From assembly GCA_964464595.1 (NCBI GenBank), contig CAYXGW010000012.1, positions 1 through 64,000 on the forward strand: DNA of 64,000 nucleotides, in the 5' to 3' direction. The notes beneath the pieces were generated by a model that searched no databases, was not told where the DNA came from, and saw nothing but the letters and a program-made list of their open reading frames with translations. The DNA comes from JADFJB01 sp964464595 (lineage in GTDB: Bacteria; Zhuqueibacterota; JdFR-76; DREG01). How positions within the stretch are numbered: the first letter of the stretch is position 1; every line of letters begins with the position of its first letter. Positions 35,260 through 44,280 of this stretch are shown here, one piece after another. The position numbers and the translations under genes are program-made.

Positions 35260-35727
35260 TTACAAATTGATAATAACTGACCCTACACTTTGAGTTTGAT
35301 TCATCATTTTCACACCCCTATAAGATACTTCTTTGATTTTATTAAACTTTACTTTATAGATAGTTGCATCATATGGTAATCTTACAGAAAAGTTGACGCT
35401 ATCCGAAACAACTATTTTCGATTGTAATTGACCTTGGTCATCCACATACTCATAAGTAACTCTCGAAGGATCAGATATTACTCCTTGATACAATTTTTTA
35501 TCTGCTTTGTTAAACACCTTATAGTAAATATGATCTTTGATTAAAGTAACCTTCTTCGGTCGCTTCAATTTACCATTAACAATTTTTACGTTTTCCAGAT
35601 AAACTTTCGCATTGACGAGTTTCAGGTTTAAAAATATGATTTTATCTGTGTTTGACAGCTGTGATATACCCTTGGACAAACCAATTGCGAAAATCAATGC
35701 AAGTATTAAGAGCATTAATTTCTTCAT
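35260..35727 (-). CDS. exported protein of unknown function, paired with M64 peptidase
   Basis: The start is set at ATG 35727 because AGGAGAAAAATT lies directly upstream and the signal peptide begins there ('KKLMLLILALIFAIGLSKG'); the frame is open 45 bp more. The mature part is about 135 residues, lysine-rich and beta-stranded ('LVNAKVYLENVKIVNGKLKR', 'VSDSVNFSVRLPYDATIY'). No Cys and no known family. Its stop is 10 bp from the M64 start, so the two form an operon and it may be a partner, propeptide-like inhibitor or surface anchor; that is speculation. Confidence 0.65.
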   Translation of the reverse strand: MKKLMLLILALIFAIGLSKGISQLSNTDKIIFLNLKLVNAKVYLENVKIVNGKLKRPKKVTLIKDHIYYKVFNKADKKLYQGVISDPSRVTYEYVDDQGQLQSKIVVSDSVNFSVRLPYDATIYKVKFNKIKEVSYRGVKMMNQTQSVGSVIINL

Positions 35728-36172
35728 AATTTTTCTCCTCTTACTTGAATTTTTGGTGTTCGATTGGTTCATCAGCTTAATTCAGTTAACTTCACGATGC
35801 AATAACACCTGGGTTTCTGTCAGCTTATCATAAAAATCAATCATAAAATCCCACAATTCTACACATTAAACAATTTGCCAAACCTAATAAACAAGTGAGC
35901 AAATGTCAATGAAAAATAATTGAATATTGTTATTCTGAAGAATAATAGAAACAAGCGAAATTTAAGAAAGAGGGGAATTCCTCATTAAAAAATCTCCTTA
36001 ATCGGAAAATGGTTAATCTTCTTTGGTAATTTAGCAAGGATTTTGTATGAAACAATTGGTATTGTCTTATCTAACTTTAAACCAAAAACAAGTCCATTAT
36101 TTATAGTTTTTCTAATAATTCATTGCATAGAAAGATGATTTCGCTTGATATGTTATTGTTTATTAGCTTATT

Positions 36173-36323
36173 AGCCACGTAGGGGCGAAATATTTATAGA
36201 TGACTATATGTAAAATCGGAAATTAGCCCCATCGGGGCGATATATAGAATATATCACCCCTACGAGGTTTTTGATCATATTTACTGATAATCTCTATAAA
36301 TATTTTGCTCCTAACGGAGCTTT
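36173..36323 (-). repeat. dispersed intergenic repeat, copy 2 (inverted copy of 11430-11610)
   Basis: It lies in the 860 bp gene-free stretch 35728-36585, otherwise AT-rich with no convincing gene. Its reverse complement shares atctataaatatttcgcc, tcgccccgatggggctaatt and aggggtgatatatt with copy 1. Short palindromes of the form cccnnnnggg are spaced along it. Confidence 0.8.
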
Positions 36324-36585
36324 AAAACTTTGTTCATCGACTATAGTTCTTATTGGAACCATATTTATTATGATTTAAAAAAGTTATGCTTCTATACCCG
36401 GAAGGATACAAACCTGCAACCCTACGGCTTGTATATAATATTCTCCTCACCAAAATCATCATTCCATAAAATTTCAGATTAAACTTTGAAATTCACTGGT
36501 TAAGTTTATTTCTTACTTAAATTTAGGTGAATAGGAAAAAATGTAATATATTAAAATGTATTTGGTTCTAACTTAATGACTAAGA

Positions 36586-37518
36586 ATGAAACAAGCTGAT
36601 ATTCTAAACAAATTCTTTGATGGTGACCGGCTTGCGTTGACGCGTATGCTTACCAAAGCCGAGAATAGCCACAATTCCGCTGATCCTGTTCTTGATGAAG
36701 TGCTAAGACAAAGTAAAGGTTCATACCGCATAGGAGTTACAGGCCCGCCTGGCGCCGGCAAAAGTACACTGTTGGACAGAATGGTTGTTCAATTTCGTCA
36801 GGATAGCAAAACGGTCGGGGTGATTGCAGTCGATCCTACCAGCCCATTTACAGGCGGAGCTATCCTGGGTGATCGCATTCGCATGAATTCGATTCAGCAG
36901 GATCCGGGAGTTTTTATTCGCAGTATGGCAACGAGAGGGAGTTTGGGTGGATTGGCTCATGCTACCCAGGAAATTGCAGATGTATTTGATTCTTTTGGCA
37001 AAAATATTATATTCATAGAGACCGTTGGTGTCGGTCAATCAGAGTTGGATGTGATACAGGCTGCAGACACGATTTTGGTGGTTTTGGTGCCCGAATCCGG
37101 TGACAGCATTCAAGCAATGAAAGCCGGTCTGATGGAAATCGCCGATATTTTTGTATTAAATAAATCCGACCATGAATATGCAAAACGCGCTTATACCGAC
37201 TTAAATTCGGTTTTACATTTAAATCAATCTCGTAATGGCTGGTATCCACCAATCGTCCAAACAGTTGCAAATACTGGAGAAGGCCTTGATAAATTATTTG
37301 AACAGTTAATAAAGCATAAGGCCTATTTGGAAGGTAATAATGTTTTGGAAAAGAAAAGACGAGAAAGGATACATGATCGTCTGAAAGCCAAGGTAAATCA
37401 AAAAATATCCAAACAATTTTGGAATTCGAAAAAACTTGTAGATTTTGAACAATATATCGAAGAAATTTTAAATAGAAAATTATCTTATAACGAAGCGATG
37501 GAGAAAATTTTGAAATGA
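36586..37518 (+). CDS. meaB: methylmalonyl-CoA mutase-associated GTPase MeaB
   Basis: The 310-residue G3E GTPase protects and reloads methylmalonyl-CoA mutase with adenosylcobalamin. Motifs: P-loop 'GPPGAGKSTLLDRM', 'DPTSPFTGGAILGDRIRM' (switch region typical of MeaB/ArgK), 'ETVGVGQSE' and 'NKSD'. The C-terminal dimerisation helices are present. It precedes the mutase genes by 200 bp and belongs to the propionyl-CoA locus. Older databases call this family ArgK/LAO transport ATPase, which is misleading. Confidence 0.96.
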   Translation: MKQADILNKFFDGDRLALTRMLTKAENSHNSADPVLDEVLRQSKGSYRIGVTGPPGAGKSTLLDRMVVQFRQDSKTVGVIAVDPTSPFTGGAILGDRIRMNSIQQDPGVFIRSMATRGSLGGLAHATQEIADVFDSFGKNIIFIETVGVGQSELDVIQAADTILVVLVPESGDSIQAMKAGLMEIADIFVLNKSDHEYAKRAYTDLNSVLHLNQSRNGWYPPIVQTVANTGEGLDKLFEQLIKHKAYLEGNNVLEKKRRERIHDRLKAKVNQKISKQFWNSKKLVDFEQYIEEILNRKLSYNEAMEKILK

Positions 37519-37719
37519 TATTTCAATCTGATTCTTTTTACCACAAAGACGCGAAGTCTCTAAGAATATAAAAGTTATAATTAAAAGTGGCGTAAACTGA
37601 TTTTGGAGTTAAAAAGATAATCAAACATTATATATTTTTATTTTTAAAAGCTTTGAGCCTTCGAGTCTTGGAGGCAACAAATTATTCAGGTTAATAAAGA
37701 ATAATATTTGGAGTATGAA

Positions 37720-39381
37720 ATGATAGATCCTACAAAGTTTAAAGTAGAAAAAGAACGATGGGAAAAGGATAAGCAGACCAAGGGCAAAGACCGGAAGAAG
37801 AAATTTGTTACCACTTCTTCGATGGAAATTGAGGATTTGTACACGCCGGATGATCTTGAAAATATCGATTTCAATCGGGATGTTGGATTTCCGGGCGAAT
37901 ATCCATATACTCGCGGTGTTCGTCATAATATGTATCGTGGCAAATTGTGGACGATGCGTCAATTTGCCGGATTTGCCAGTCCTAAAGATACCAATGAAAG
38001 ATTCCATTACCTGTTAGAACATGGCCAAACCGGTCTTTCAACTGCCTTTGATTTACCCACATTAATGGGCTATGATTCGGATGATCCAATGAGCAAGGGA
38101 GAGGTGGGAGTTTGCGGGGTTGCAATAGACACTCTTAATGATATGGAAATTTTGTTTAAGGGAATCCCGTTAGATCAAGTAAGTACTTCCATGACCATTA
38201 ACTCTCCGGCTGCAATGATACTGGCAATGTATTTTGCCGTAGCAGAAAAACAAGGTGTGTCTAAAGATAAACTAAACGGAACAGTTCAAAATGATATTTT
38301 AAAAGAATACATTGCTCAGAAAGAATATATATTTCCTCCTCGTCAATCCATGCGCATCATTATGGATATGATCGAATATTGTACTCGGGAAGTGCCAAAA
38401 TGGAACTCGATCTCTATCAGTGGATATCATATTCGCGAAGCAGGTTCAACGGCAGTACAGGAACTTGCATTTACATTGGCCGATGGTTTCGCTTATGTGG
38501 AAGCTGCAATAAAGGCGGGAATGGATGTTGATGATTTTGCTCCCCGATTATCTTTCTTTTTCAATGCCCACCTTGATTTCTTTGAGGAAATTGCAAAATA
38601 CAGAGCAGCAAGAAGAATTTGGGCCCGGCACATGCGTGAGCGCTATAAAGCAAAAAACCCAAAGTCCTGGTTGTTGCGATTTCATACACAAACGGCTGGC
38701 TGTTCTTTAACCGCCCAACAGCCTGAAAACAATATTGTCCGCACGGCCTGCCAAGCTCTTGCTGGTGTGTTGGGGGGCACTCAATCACTCCATACTAATT
38801 CTATGGATGAAACATGGGCATTGCCATCTGAAAAAGCTGCAAAAATCGCTTTGCGAACCCAACAAATTATTGCCCATGAAACCGGTGTGTCCAATACCAT
38901 AGATCCTCTTGCAGGATCCTATTTTGTTGAATCTCTAACAACGAAAATGGAGGAGGAGGCCGAAAAGTATTTTGAGAAGATTAAAGAGCTGGGAGGCGTT
39001 ATTTCCGCTATAGAATTGGGATATTTCCAGAGAGAAATTTCTAAGGCCGCATCACTTTATCAACAAGAAATTGACTCTAATGAAAGAGTCATAGTCGGTG
39101 TGAATGAATATGTTGAAGAAGAAGAAAAAATTGAAATCCCAATTTTAAGGATAGACCCCCAGGTAGAAAAGGATCAAATAAATACGTTGCAACAAATTAG
39201 GGCACAAAGAAGTGACGCAGAGGCTCAAGCAAGTCTTTCTGGTTTGCGAGAGAGTGCAATTCATGGCAATAATATGATGCCGCACTTACTGGAATGCGCC
39301 AGGAATTATGTCACAATTGGTGAGATGGTGCAAGTTTTACGTGAGGAATTTGGCGAGTACCTGGAGGCAGCGACTTTTTAA
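37720..39381 (+). CDS. methylmalonyl-CoA mutase, catalytic (large) subunit
   Basis: ATG 37720 has GGAG seven bases upstream; a TTG four codons earlier is less likely. The 553-residue product is the substrate-binding TIM barrel: 'TRGVRHNMYRGKLWTMRQFA', 'LSTAFDLPTLMGYDSDDP', 'QVSTSMTINSPAAMILAMY', 'SISGYHIREAGSTAVQE' and 'GGTQSLHTNSMDE'. The B12-binding domain is absent and supplied by the separate gene downstream, the split arrangement seen in archaea and several bacterial phyla. It converts methylmalonyl-CoA to succinyl-CoA as the last step of propionyl-CoA use. Confidence 0.95.
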   Translation: MIDPTKFKVEKERWEKDKQTKGKDRKKKFVTTSSMEIEDLYTPDDLENIDFNRDVGFPGEYPYTRGVRHNMYRGKLWTMRQFAGFASPKDTNERFHYLLEHGQTGLSTAFDLPTLMGYDSDDPMSKGEVGVCGVAIDTLNDMEILFKGIPLDQVSTSMTINSPAAMILAMYFAVAEKQGVSKDKLNGTVQNDILKEYIAQKEYIFPPRQSMRIIMDMIEYCTREVPKWNSISISGYHIREAGSTAVQELAFTLADGFAYVEAAIKAGMDVDDFAPRLSFFFNAHLDFFEEIAKYRAARRIWARHMRERYKAKNPKSWLLRFHTQTAGCSLTAQQPENNIVRTACQALAGVLGGTQSLHTNSMDETWALPSEKAAKIALRTQQIIAHETGVSNTIDPLAGSYFVESLTTKMEEEAEKYFEKIKELGGVISAIELGYFQREISKAASLYQQEIDSNERVIVGVNEYVEEEEKIEIPILRIDPQVEKDQINTLQQIRAQRSDAEAQASLSGLRESAIHGNNMMPHLLECARNYVTIGEMVQVLREEFGEYLEAATF

Positions 39382-39452
39382 AGATAAGAGTGTGGACCAA
39401 GATGATATTCAGATTATTTTGTAAAATCTATTGATATGAAAAGGAGCCATAA

Positions 39453-39866
39453 ATGACAGATCGGAAAATCAGGGTTTTGATTGCTAAACCCGGGTTGGAT
39501 GGACATGATCGTGGCGCGAAAGTAATAGCCGGCGCTCTTCGTGATGCCGGCATGGAAGTTATCTATTTAGGATTAAGGCAAACAGCTGAGATGATTGTCG
39601 AAGCTGCTTTGCAAGAAGATGTGGATGTAATCGGGTTAAGCATTTTGTCAGGGGCTCATATGACCATCTTCCCTGATGTGAAAAAGCAATTAAACCATGC
39701 CGGACTGAATGATATTTTACTTACGGGAGGAGGCATCATTGCTAAGGAAGATGCCGAAGATCTGACCAAACTTGGGGTAGGTAAGTTGTTTGGACCGGGC
39801 ACAAATACATCGGCAATCATTGAATATATTAAAGAATGGCACTCTAAAAAAACAAAGTCTGATTAA
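39453..39866 (+). CDS. methylmalonyl-CoA mutase, cobalamin-binding (small) subunit
   Basis: The 137-residue flavodoxin-like domain has the base-off B12 motif 'KPGLDGHDRGAKV' (DxHxxG) with 'LSGAH' and 'LTGGGII' completing the corrinoid site. A strong AAGGAG ribosome site precedes the ATG. It pairs with the catalytic subunit 72 bp upstream. Four bases separate its stop from the carboxyltransferase start, so the B12 subunit and the carboxylase are likely made from one transcript. Confidence 0.95.
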   Translation: MTDRKIRVLIAKPGLDGHDRGAKVIAGALRDAGMEVIYLGLRQTAEMIVEAALQEDVDVIGLSILSGAHMTIFPDVKKQLNHAGLNDILLTGGGIIAKEDAEDLTKLGVGKLFGPGTNTSAIIEYIKEWHSKKTKSD

Positions 39867-39870
39867 AACG

Positions 39871-41421
39871 ATGGCTATTGATCCAAGAATTGAAAATCTA
39901 CGCAAATTAAAGGCTCAAGCATTATTAGGGGGTGGACAAAAGAGAATTGAAACTCAACATAAGAAGGGCAAATTAAGTGCGAGAGAGCGGATCAACGTGC
40001 TCCTGGACGAAAACAGCTTTGAAGAAATTGATATGCTGGTGCGTCACAGCAGCCGTGATTTTGGACTGGATAAACAGCGTTATTTTGGTGACGGTGTAAT
40101 CATCGGTCATGGTACCATCAATGGGAGAAAAATATTCGTTTTTTCCCAGGATTTTACTGTTCTTGGCGGCTCTCTTTCGGAAGCGCACGGCAAGAAAATT
40201 TGCAAATTAATGGACCTGGCCTTAAAAAACGGTGCTCCAATTATTGGCTTGAACGATTCCGGAGGTGCAAGGATTCAGGAAGGTGTGGTGAGTCTTGGAG
40301 CGTATGCGGATATTTTCCTCCGCAATACTTTGGCTTCCGGGGTTATTCCCCAGATTTCAGTGATTTTAGGACCCTGTGCAGGTGGTGCAGTATATTCGCC
40401 AGCCATTACGGATTTTGTTTGCATGGTGAAAAATAACAGCTACATGTTTGTAACGGGACCAAATGTTGTAAAAACAGTTACACATGAGGAGGTTTCCTTC
40501 GAAGACTTGGGTGGTGCTGAAACTCATGCAACCAAAAGTGGAATAGCTCATTTAATTTCAGAAAATGAAGTTGACTTACTTGAGCGTGTAAGAGAATTGA
40601 TGCAATATGTGCCGCAAAATAATCTTGACGATCTAATAACAGAGGAAAATAATGACGATCCGAGTAGAGTTGACGAAACTCTGAATACTATAGTTCCTGA
40701 AAATTCCAATAAATCGTATGATGTTAAAGAAGTACTATTTCGAGTTTTTGACAACGGTAAATTTTTTGAAATACATGAACATTTTGCCCAAAATATTGTC
40801 GTCGGCTTTGCACATCTCAACGGCTTACCTGTAGGAATTGTTGCAAATCAGCCTGCATTTCTGGCAGGTGTCTTGGATATTGATTCCTCCATCAAAGCAG
40901 GGAGGTTTGTCCGTTTCTGTGACGCTTTTAATATCCCGATTATCACATTTGTAGATGTGCCTGGATTTTTGCCGGGTACTGACCAGGAATGGCGGGGAAT
41001 CATCCGAAATGGGGCAAAATTGTTATATGCTTATTGTGAAGCAACAGTACCAAAAATTACTGTGATTCTTAGAAAAGCCTATGGCGGCGCGTATGATGTT
41101 ATGAGTAGTAAACATATCAGGGGAGATGTAAACCTTGCCTGGCCATCTGCAGAAATTGCAGTTATGGGTCCGAAAGGCGCTGTTGAAATCATATTTCGGA
41201 AAGAGATCGAAGAATCGGAAGATCGAGAAAAGGCAACGGAAAAAATGGCTAGTCAATACCGGGAAAAATTTGCAAATCCTTATATCGCGGCCGAACGTGG
41301 ATTTGTCGATGATGTGATTGAACCGTCAGAAACTCGGCCTAAATTAATCAAGGCTCTCGAAATGACCAAAAATAAGGTCGACCAAAATCCAAGAAAGAAA
41401 CATGGAAACATTCCTCTTTAG
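39871..41421 (+). CDS. pccB: propionyl-CoA carboxylase, carboxyltransferase (beta) subunit
   Basis: ATG 39871 (516 residues) matches the family N-terminus 'MAIDPRIENLRKL'; an upstream in-frame start would overlap the B12 gene. It carries both crotonase-like halves: 'GLNDSGGARIQEGVVSLGAY', 'ILGPCAGGAVYSPAITDF', then 'FVDVPGFLPGTDQEWRGII', 'KAYGGAYDVMSSKHI' and 'WPSAEIAVMGPKGAVEII'. This is the acyl-CoA carboxylase beta family; with the mutase genes beside it the substrate is most likely propionyl-CoA, though methylmalonyl-CoA decarboxylase subunits look alike. Confidence 0.92.
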   Translation: MAIDPRIENLRKLKAQALLGGGQKRIETQHKKGKLSARERINVLLDENSFEEIDMLVRHSSRDFGLDKQRYFGDGVIIGHGTINGRKIFVFSQDFTVLGGSLSEAHGKKICKLMDLALKNGAPIIGLNDSGGARIQEGVVSLGAYADIFLRNTLASGVIPQISVILGPCAGGAVYSPAITDFVCMVKNNSYMFVTGPNVVKTVTHEEVSFEDLGGAETHATKSGIAHLISENEVDLLERVRELMQYVPQNNLDDLITEENNDDPSRVDETLNTIVPENSNKSYDVKEVLFRVFDNGKFFEIHEHFAQNIVVGFAHLNGLPVGIVANQPAFLAGVLDIDSSIKAGRFVRFCDAFNIPIITFVDVPGFLPGTDQEWRGIIRNGAKLLYAYCEATVPKITVILRKAYGGAYDVMSSKHIRGDVNLAWPSAEIAVMGPKGAVEIIFRKEIEESEDREKATEKMASQYREKFANPYIAAERGFVDDVIEPSETRPKLIKALEMTKNKVDQNPRKKHGNIPL

Positions 41422-41640
41422 TTATTTTCGGCAATTAGCAATTAACTGTTAGCTATTGGCATTCCGACGCTTAGGGATTGGTAAATTAAATCAGAAAAAT
41501 TAGGACTTATGAATACTTGGAAAGAAACAAGGAGAAAGTGGTAATAGATCAGTCAAATTTTGAACAAAAATGATAAACCATATCATCAGTAAGCTAAAAG
41601 CCAACAGCCAAAAGCTAACAGCAAATGGCTGAATAATTAC
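41421..41640. repeat. MITE-like element with inverted ends (family of 31533-31694)
   Basis: The left end (41421-41462, gttattttcggcaattagc...ctgttagctattggc) and the right end (41590-41640), whose reverse complement reads gtaattattcagccatttgc...ctgttagcttttggc, are imperfect inverted repeats. The element starts at the last base of the pccB stop and fills nearly the whole 230 bp gap to the zinc-ribbon gene. Confidence 0.65.
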
Positions 41641-41652
41641 TCATTTTCACTC

Positions 41653-41838
41653 ATGCCAAAAACAGTAGAATGCCCGGGTTGTGCGATGGAAGTTGATGCA
41701 GTAAGTACTATTTGTCCTTTTTGCCAGTATGAATTTCCTCAAGTCAGACAATCACTTAAATGGGTTGGCTGGTTAATGTTAATTCTACTTATCTATCCTG
41801 CTTTGTTAATTCTCAAAAAAATATTGTCTCTGTTTTAA
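41653..41838 (+). CDS. small zinc-ribbon membrane protein
   Basis: The 61-residue product combines a four-Cys ribbon ('CPGCAMEV', 'CPFCQYEF') with a C-terminal transmembrane helix ('WVGWLMLILLIYPALLILKK'). No ribosome site is obvious, but the two knuckles and the helix make it a credible gene. Such tail-anchored ribbons are common and unassigned. It is next to the STAS gene; no further function can be inferred. Confidence 0.65.
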   Translation: MPKTVECPGCAMEVDAVSTICPFCQYEFPQVRQSLKWVGWLMLILLIYPALLILKKILSLF

Positions 41839-41975
41839 ACAATGTTTTGAAATCTATCTGTGTTTTCATCTTTCATTCTTTTTTCAGTATGATTTTAAGA
41901 TTAATTATCTTGATTTTCTGATTTTGAAGTTGTACAATGCTCATTAAGATAATCAATGAGAGAAAATAAGATAAG

Positions 41976-42320
41976 ATGAGACTATACAAACATCAGGATA
42001 ATAATATCGTATTAGTCCAGGCTTTGGAAACAAGGGTTGATTCGAATCTTGCACCTGATTTCAAAAAGGAGTTATTGGCTTCAATTGTTCAGGATTCTCC
42101 CAATATCATTATAGATTTGCAGAATGTGGAATACATGGACAGTTCAGGTTTAGGCGCTCTGCTTTTTGGCCATCGGCAAGCCATTCATAACAAAGGAATT
42201 TTTGTAATCATAAATTTAAAAAAGCAGGTTAAAAAGCTAATTGAGATTGCACAATTAACCCGAGTTTTAAATATTTGTGAATCGGAAAAACAAGCCATTC
42301 AGATTATAAAAAGGAGCTAA
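41976..42320 (+). CDS. STAS-domain anti-sigma factor antagonist
   Basis: The 114-residue product is one STAS domain: 'LVQALETRVDSNLAPDFK', 'IIIDLQNVEYMDSSGLGALL' with the phosphorylatable Ser in the DSSGLG loop, then 'KGIFVIINLKKQVKKLIEIA' and 'VLNICESE'. It is of SpoIIAA/RsbV type, and normally acts with an RsbW-like kinase and a sigma factor in partner switching; no such partner is in the window. It is a stand-alone gene before a mobile-looking element. Confidence 0.88.
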   Translation: MRLYKHQDNNIVLVQALETRVDSNLAPDFKKELLASIVQDSPNIIIDLQNVEYMDSSGLGALLFGHRQAIHNKGIFVIINLKKQVKKLIEIAQLTRVLNICESEKQAIQIIKRS

Positions 42321-42322
42321 CC

Positions 42323-42718
42323 ATTCAGGTAGATAGGCTGTAGCTTTTTAGGCTGTAGTAGGAACACACACATGCGAGATCATACGAAGCTTCGAGCTTT
42401 TGAGTTAGCCGACGAATTGGCATTGATAATCTATCAAGCAACAAAAGAAGAGCCGCGGTTTCAGTTCCGTCCAATATCGTCGAAGGATGTGCGAGAGAAA
42501 GTCAGGTTGAATATCTTCGTATACTTGAAATCGCTTTTGGATCGTTAAGGAATTACATTATCAGTTTAGCCTAGTCAAACGGCTGGGATACTTAATAGAG
42601 TATGAAAGAGCGAATATTGACGAGTCGAAAATTGTAGAAACTGAAAGGTTCTTGGGCGCTTTGATTAGAGCAATTCGTAAAACCTAACAACCTTATAGCC
42701 TACAGTCTAAACACCTGA
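42323..42718. mobile_element. IVS-like element: S23-type ORF relic between inverted repeats
   Basis: Left end attcaggtagataggctgta (42323-42342) and right end agcctacagtctaaacacct (42697-42716, followed by gaat) are inverted repeats: ATTCAGGT pairs perfectly and TAGGCTGTAGCT matches with one substitution and one indel. They enclose a decayed four-helix-bundle ORF. The same combination of ORF and pairing ends is known from intervening sequences in bacterial 23S rRNA genes; here it is intergenic. Confidence 0.6.
42372..42687 (+). pseudogene. four-helix bundle (23S rRNA IVS/S23-type) protein relic
   Basis: Starting at ATG 42372, 'MRDHTKLRAFELADELALI' and 'IYQATKEEPRF' give the family's N-terminus. 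A deletion removes the usual 'YGLTSQLRRA' region. The frame then changes to give 'VPSNIVEGCARESQVEYLR' and 'ILEIAFGSLRNYIISLA', hits a TAG, and changes again to 'LVKRLGYLIEYERANIDESK' and 'IVETERFLGALIRAIRKT', ending with TAA at 42687. At least two frame changes are needed, so the protein is not made. Members of this family form pentameric helical bundles of unclear function. Confidence 0.8.
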
Positions 42719-42771
42719 ATAGTAACAAAAAAGTTAAAAAAGATTTTTGAAATAAAAATTTTAGTTTTTAA

Positions 42772-44280
42772 ATGTTAAAAAAAGTTCTTATCGCTAACCG
42801 GGGAGAAATTGCAGTCCGAATTATCCGAGCATGTCATGAACTTGGAATTGAAGCCGTTGCGATTTATTCAGAACCAGATCGTACAAGCCTTCATGTTCAA
42901 CTTGCGGACGAAGCTTACTTAGTTGGACAGGCGCAGTCCTCTGAATCATATCTAAAACAAGATAGAATTTTGAAAATTGCAAAGAAATCGGGTGTAGATT
43001 CCATACACCCCGGCTATGGTTTTTTAGCAGAAAATGCAGAATTTGCCAGAAGTGTTGAACAGGCAGGAATTAAATTCATTGGCCCGAAACCAAAATCAAT
43101 TGAGCTGATGGGTGACAAGACAAAGGCTCGTATTCTTGCAAAAGAGTTGGGGGTGCCAACTGTTCCCGGAACCATCGAACCGATAGTTGATCTTGAAGCT
43201 GCAAATGAAATTGCGAATAATCTCGGATTTCCGGTTTTGTTAAAAGCCGCAGCCGGAGGTGGCGGTAAAGGTATGCGGGTTGTAAATAAAAAATCCGAAT
43301 TTATAAGCGCATTTCGAGGATCGCAGAATGAAGCCCGCTCCGCATTTGGAGATGATCGAATTTACCTGGAAAAATATCTTTTAAAGCCAAGGCACATTGA
43401 GTTTCAAATAATGGCCGATAGCCATGGCAACACGATTCATTTGTTGGAAAGGGAATGTTCTATTCAGCGTCGACACCAGAAACTATTGGAAGAGTCGCCA
43501 TGCGTAAATTTAACTCCGGAATTGCGGAAAAAAATGGGTGAAGCTGCCATAAAATTGGCAAAGGCTTCTAACTATGAAAATGCCGGTACCATTGAGTTTC
43601 TAGTCGATGCGGAGTGGAATTATTATTTCCTGGAAATGAACACCAGGCTTCAGGTTGAACACCCGGTAACAGAAGCAATAACGGGAATAGACCTGGTAAA
43701 AGAGCAGTTAAAAATTACTAATGGCGATAAGTTGGACATTAAACAAAAAAATGTCACGGCCAATGGCCATGCCATTGAGTGTCGAATCTATTCAGAAGAT
43801 CCAAAGAATAATTTCATGCCATCAACTGGTAAAATAGAGTATCTATTCGAGCCTAATGGATTTGGAGTCCGGTGTGATTCCGGAGTCTATAGCGGTGCTC
43901 AAATATACCCTTACTATGATCCTTTGATGTCAAAATTAATTGTCTGGGGGAAGACAAGAAATGATGCAATTGACCGGATGAGGCGAGCTTTAAAAGAATA
44001 CCAGGTGTTTGGTGTTGATACCTGTATTCCTTATTTTATTGAACTAATGGATAATGAAAAATTCAAAATGGGTGAAATTACCACACAGTTTGTCGAGCAG
44101 GAAAATATTATGGATTTGAAAGATGGCGATGATGCCATTTATTTCGCCGGTGCAGTTTCGTCATCCTTATTCCATTCAACCAAGCGGGAAAATGGCCTAG
44201 GGAAGATCAAAAGTTCTACTCAAAATAATGCGGATAATTGGAGAAGAACTGGTCGATTGGAGGGTTTTAAAAAACGATGA
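42772..44280 (+). CDS. acyl-CoA carboxylase biotin carboxylase subunit
   Basis: The 502-residue ATP-grasp enzyme carboxylates biotin on the carrier protein. Motifs: 'KKVLIANRGEIAVRIIRA', 'HPGYGFLAENAEFA', ATP-binding 'LKAAAGGGGKGMRVV', 'ERECSIQRRHQKLLEESP' and active-site 'EMNTRLQVEHPVTEAITG'. The length exceeds plain AccC (about 450) by a roughly 50-residue tail ending in a basic 'RRTGRLEGFKKR'. Its stop overlaps the carrier start (ATGA). Because the carboxyltransferase and mutase lie upstream, it is likely the propionyl-CoA carboxylase alpha part; it may also serve acetyl-CoA carboxylase. Confidence 0.94.
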   Translation: MLKKVLIANRGEIAVRIIRACHELGIEAVAIYSEPDRTSLHVQLADEAYLVGQAQSSESYLKQDRILKIAKKSGVDSIHPGYGFLAENAEFARSVEQAGIKFIGPKPKSIELMGDKTKARILAKELGVPTVPGTIEPIVDLEAANEIANNLGFPVLLKAAAGGGGKGMRVVNKKSEFISAFRGSQNEARSAFGDDRIYLEKYLLKPRHIEFQIMADSHGNTIHLLERECSIQRRHQKLLEESPCVNLTPELRKKMGEAAIKLAKASNYENAGTIEFLVDAEWNYYFLEMNTRLQVEHPVTEAITGIDLVKEQLKITNGDKLDIKQKNVTANGHAIECRIYSEDPKNNFMPSTGKIEYLFEPNGFGVRCDSGVYSGAQIYPYYDPLMSKLIVWGKTRNDAIDRMRRALKEYQVFGVDTCIPYFIELMDNEKFKMGEITTQFVEQENIMDLKDGDDAIYFAGAVSSSLFHSTKRENGLGKIKSSTQNNADNWRRTGRLEGFKKR

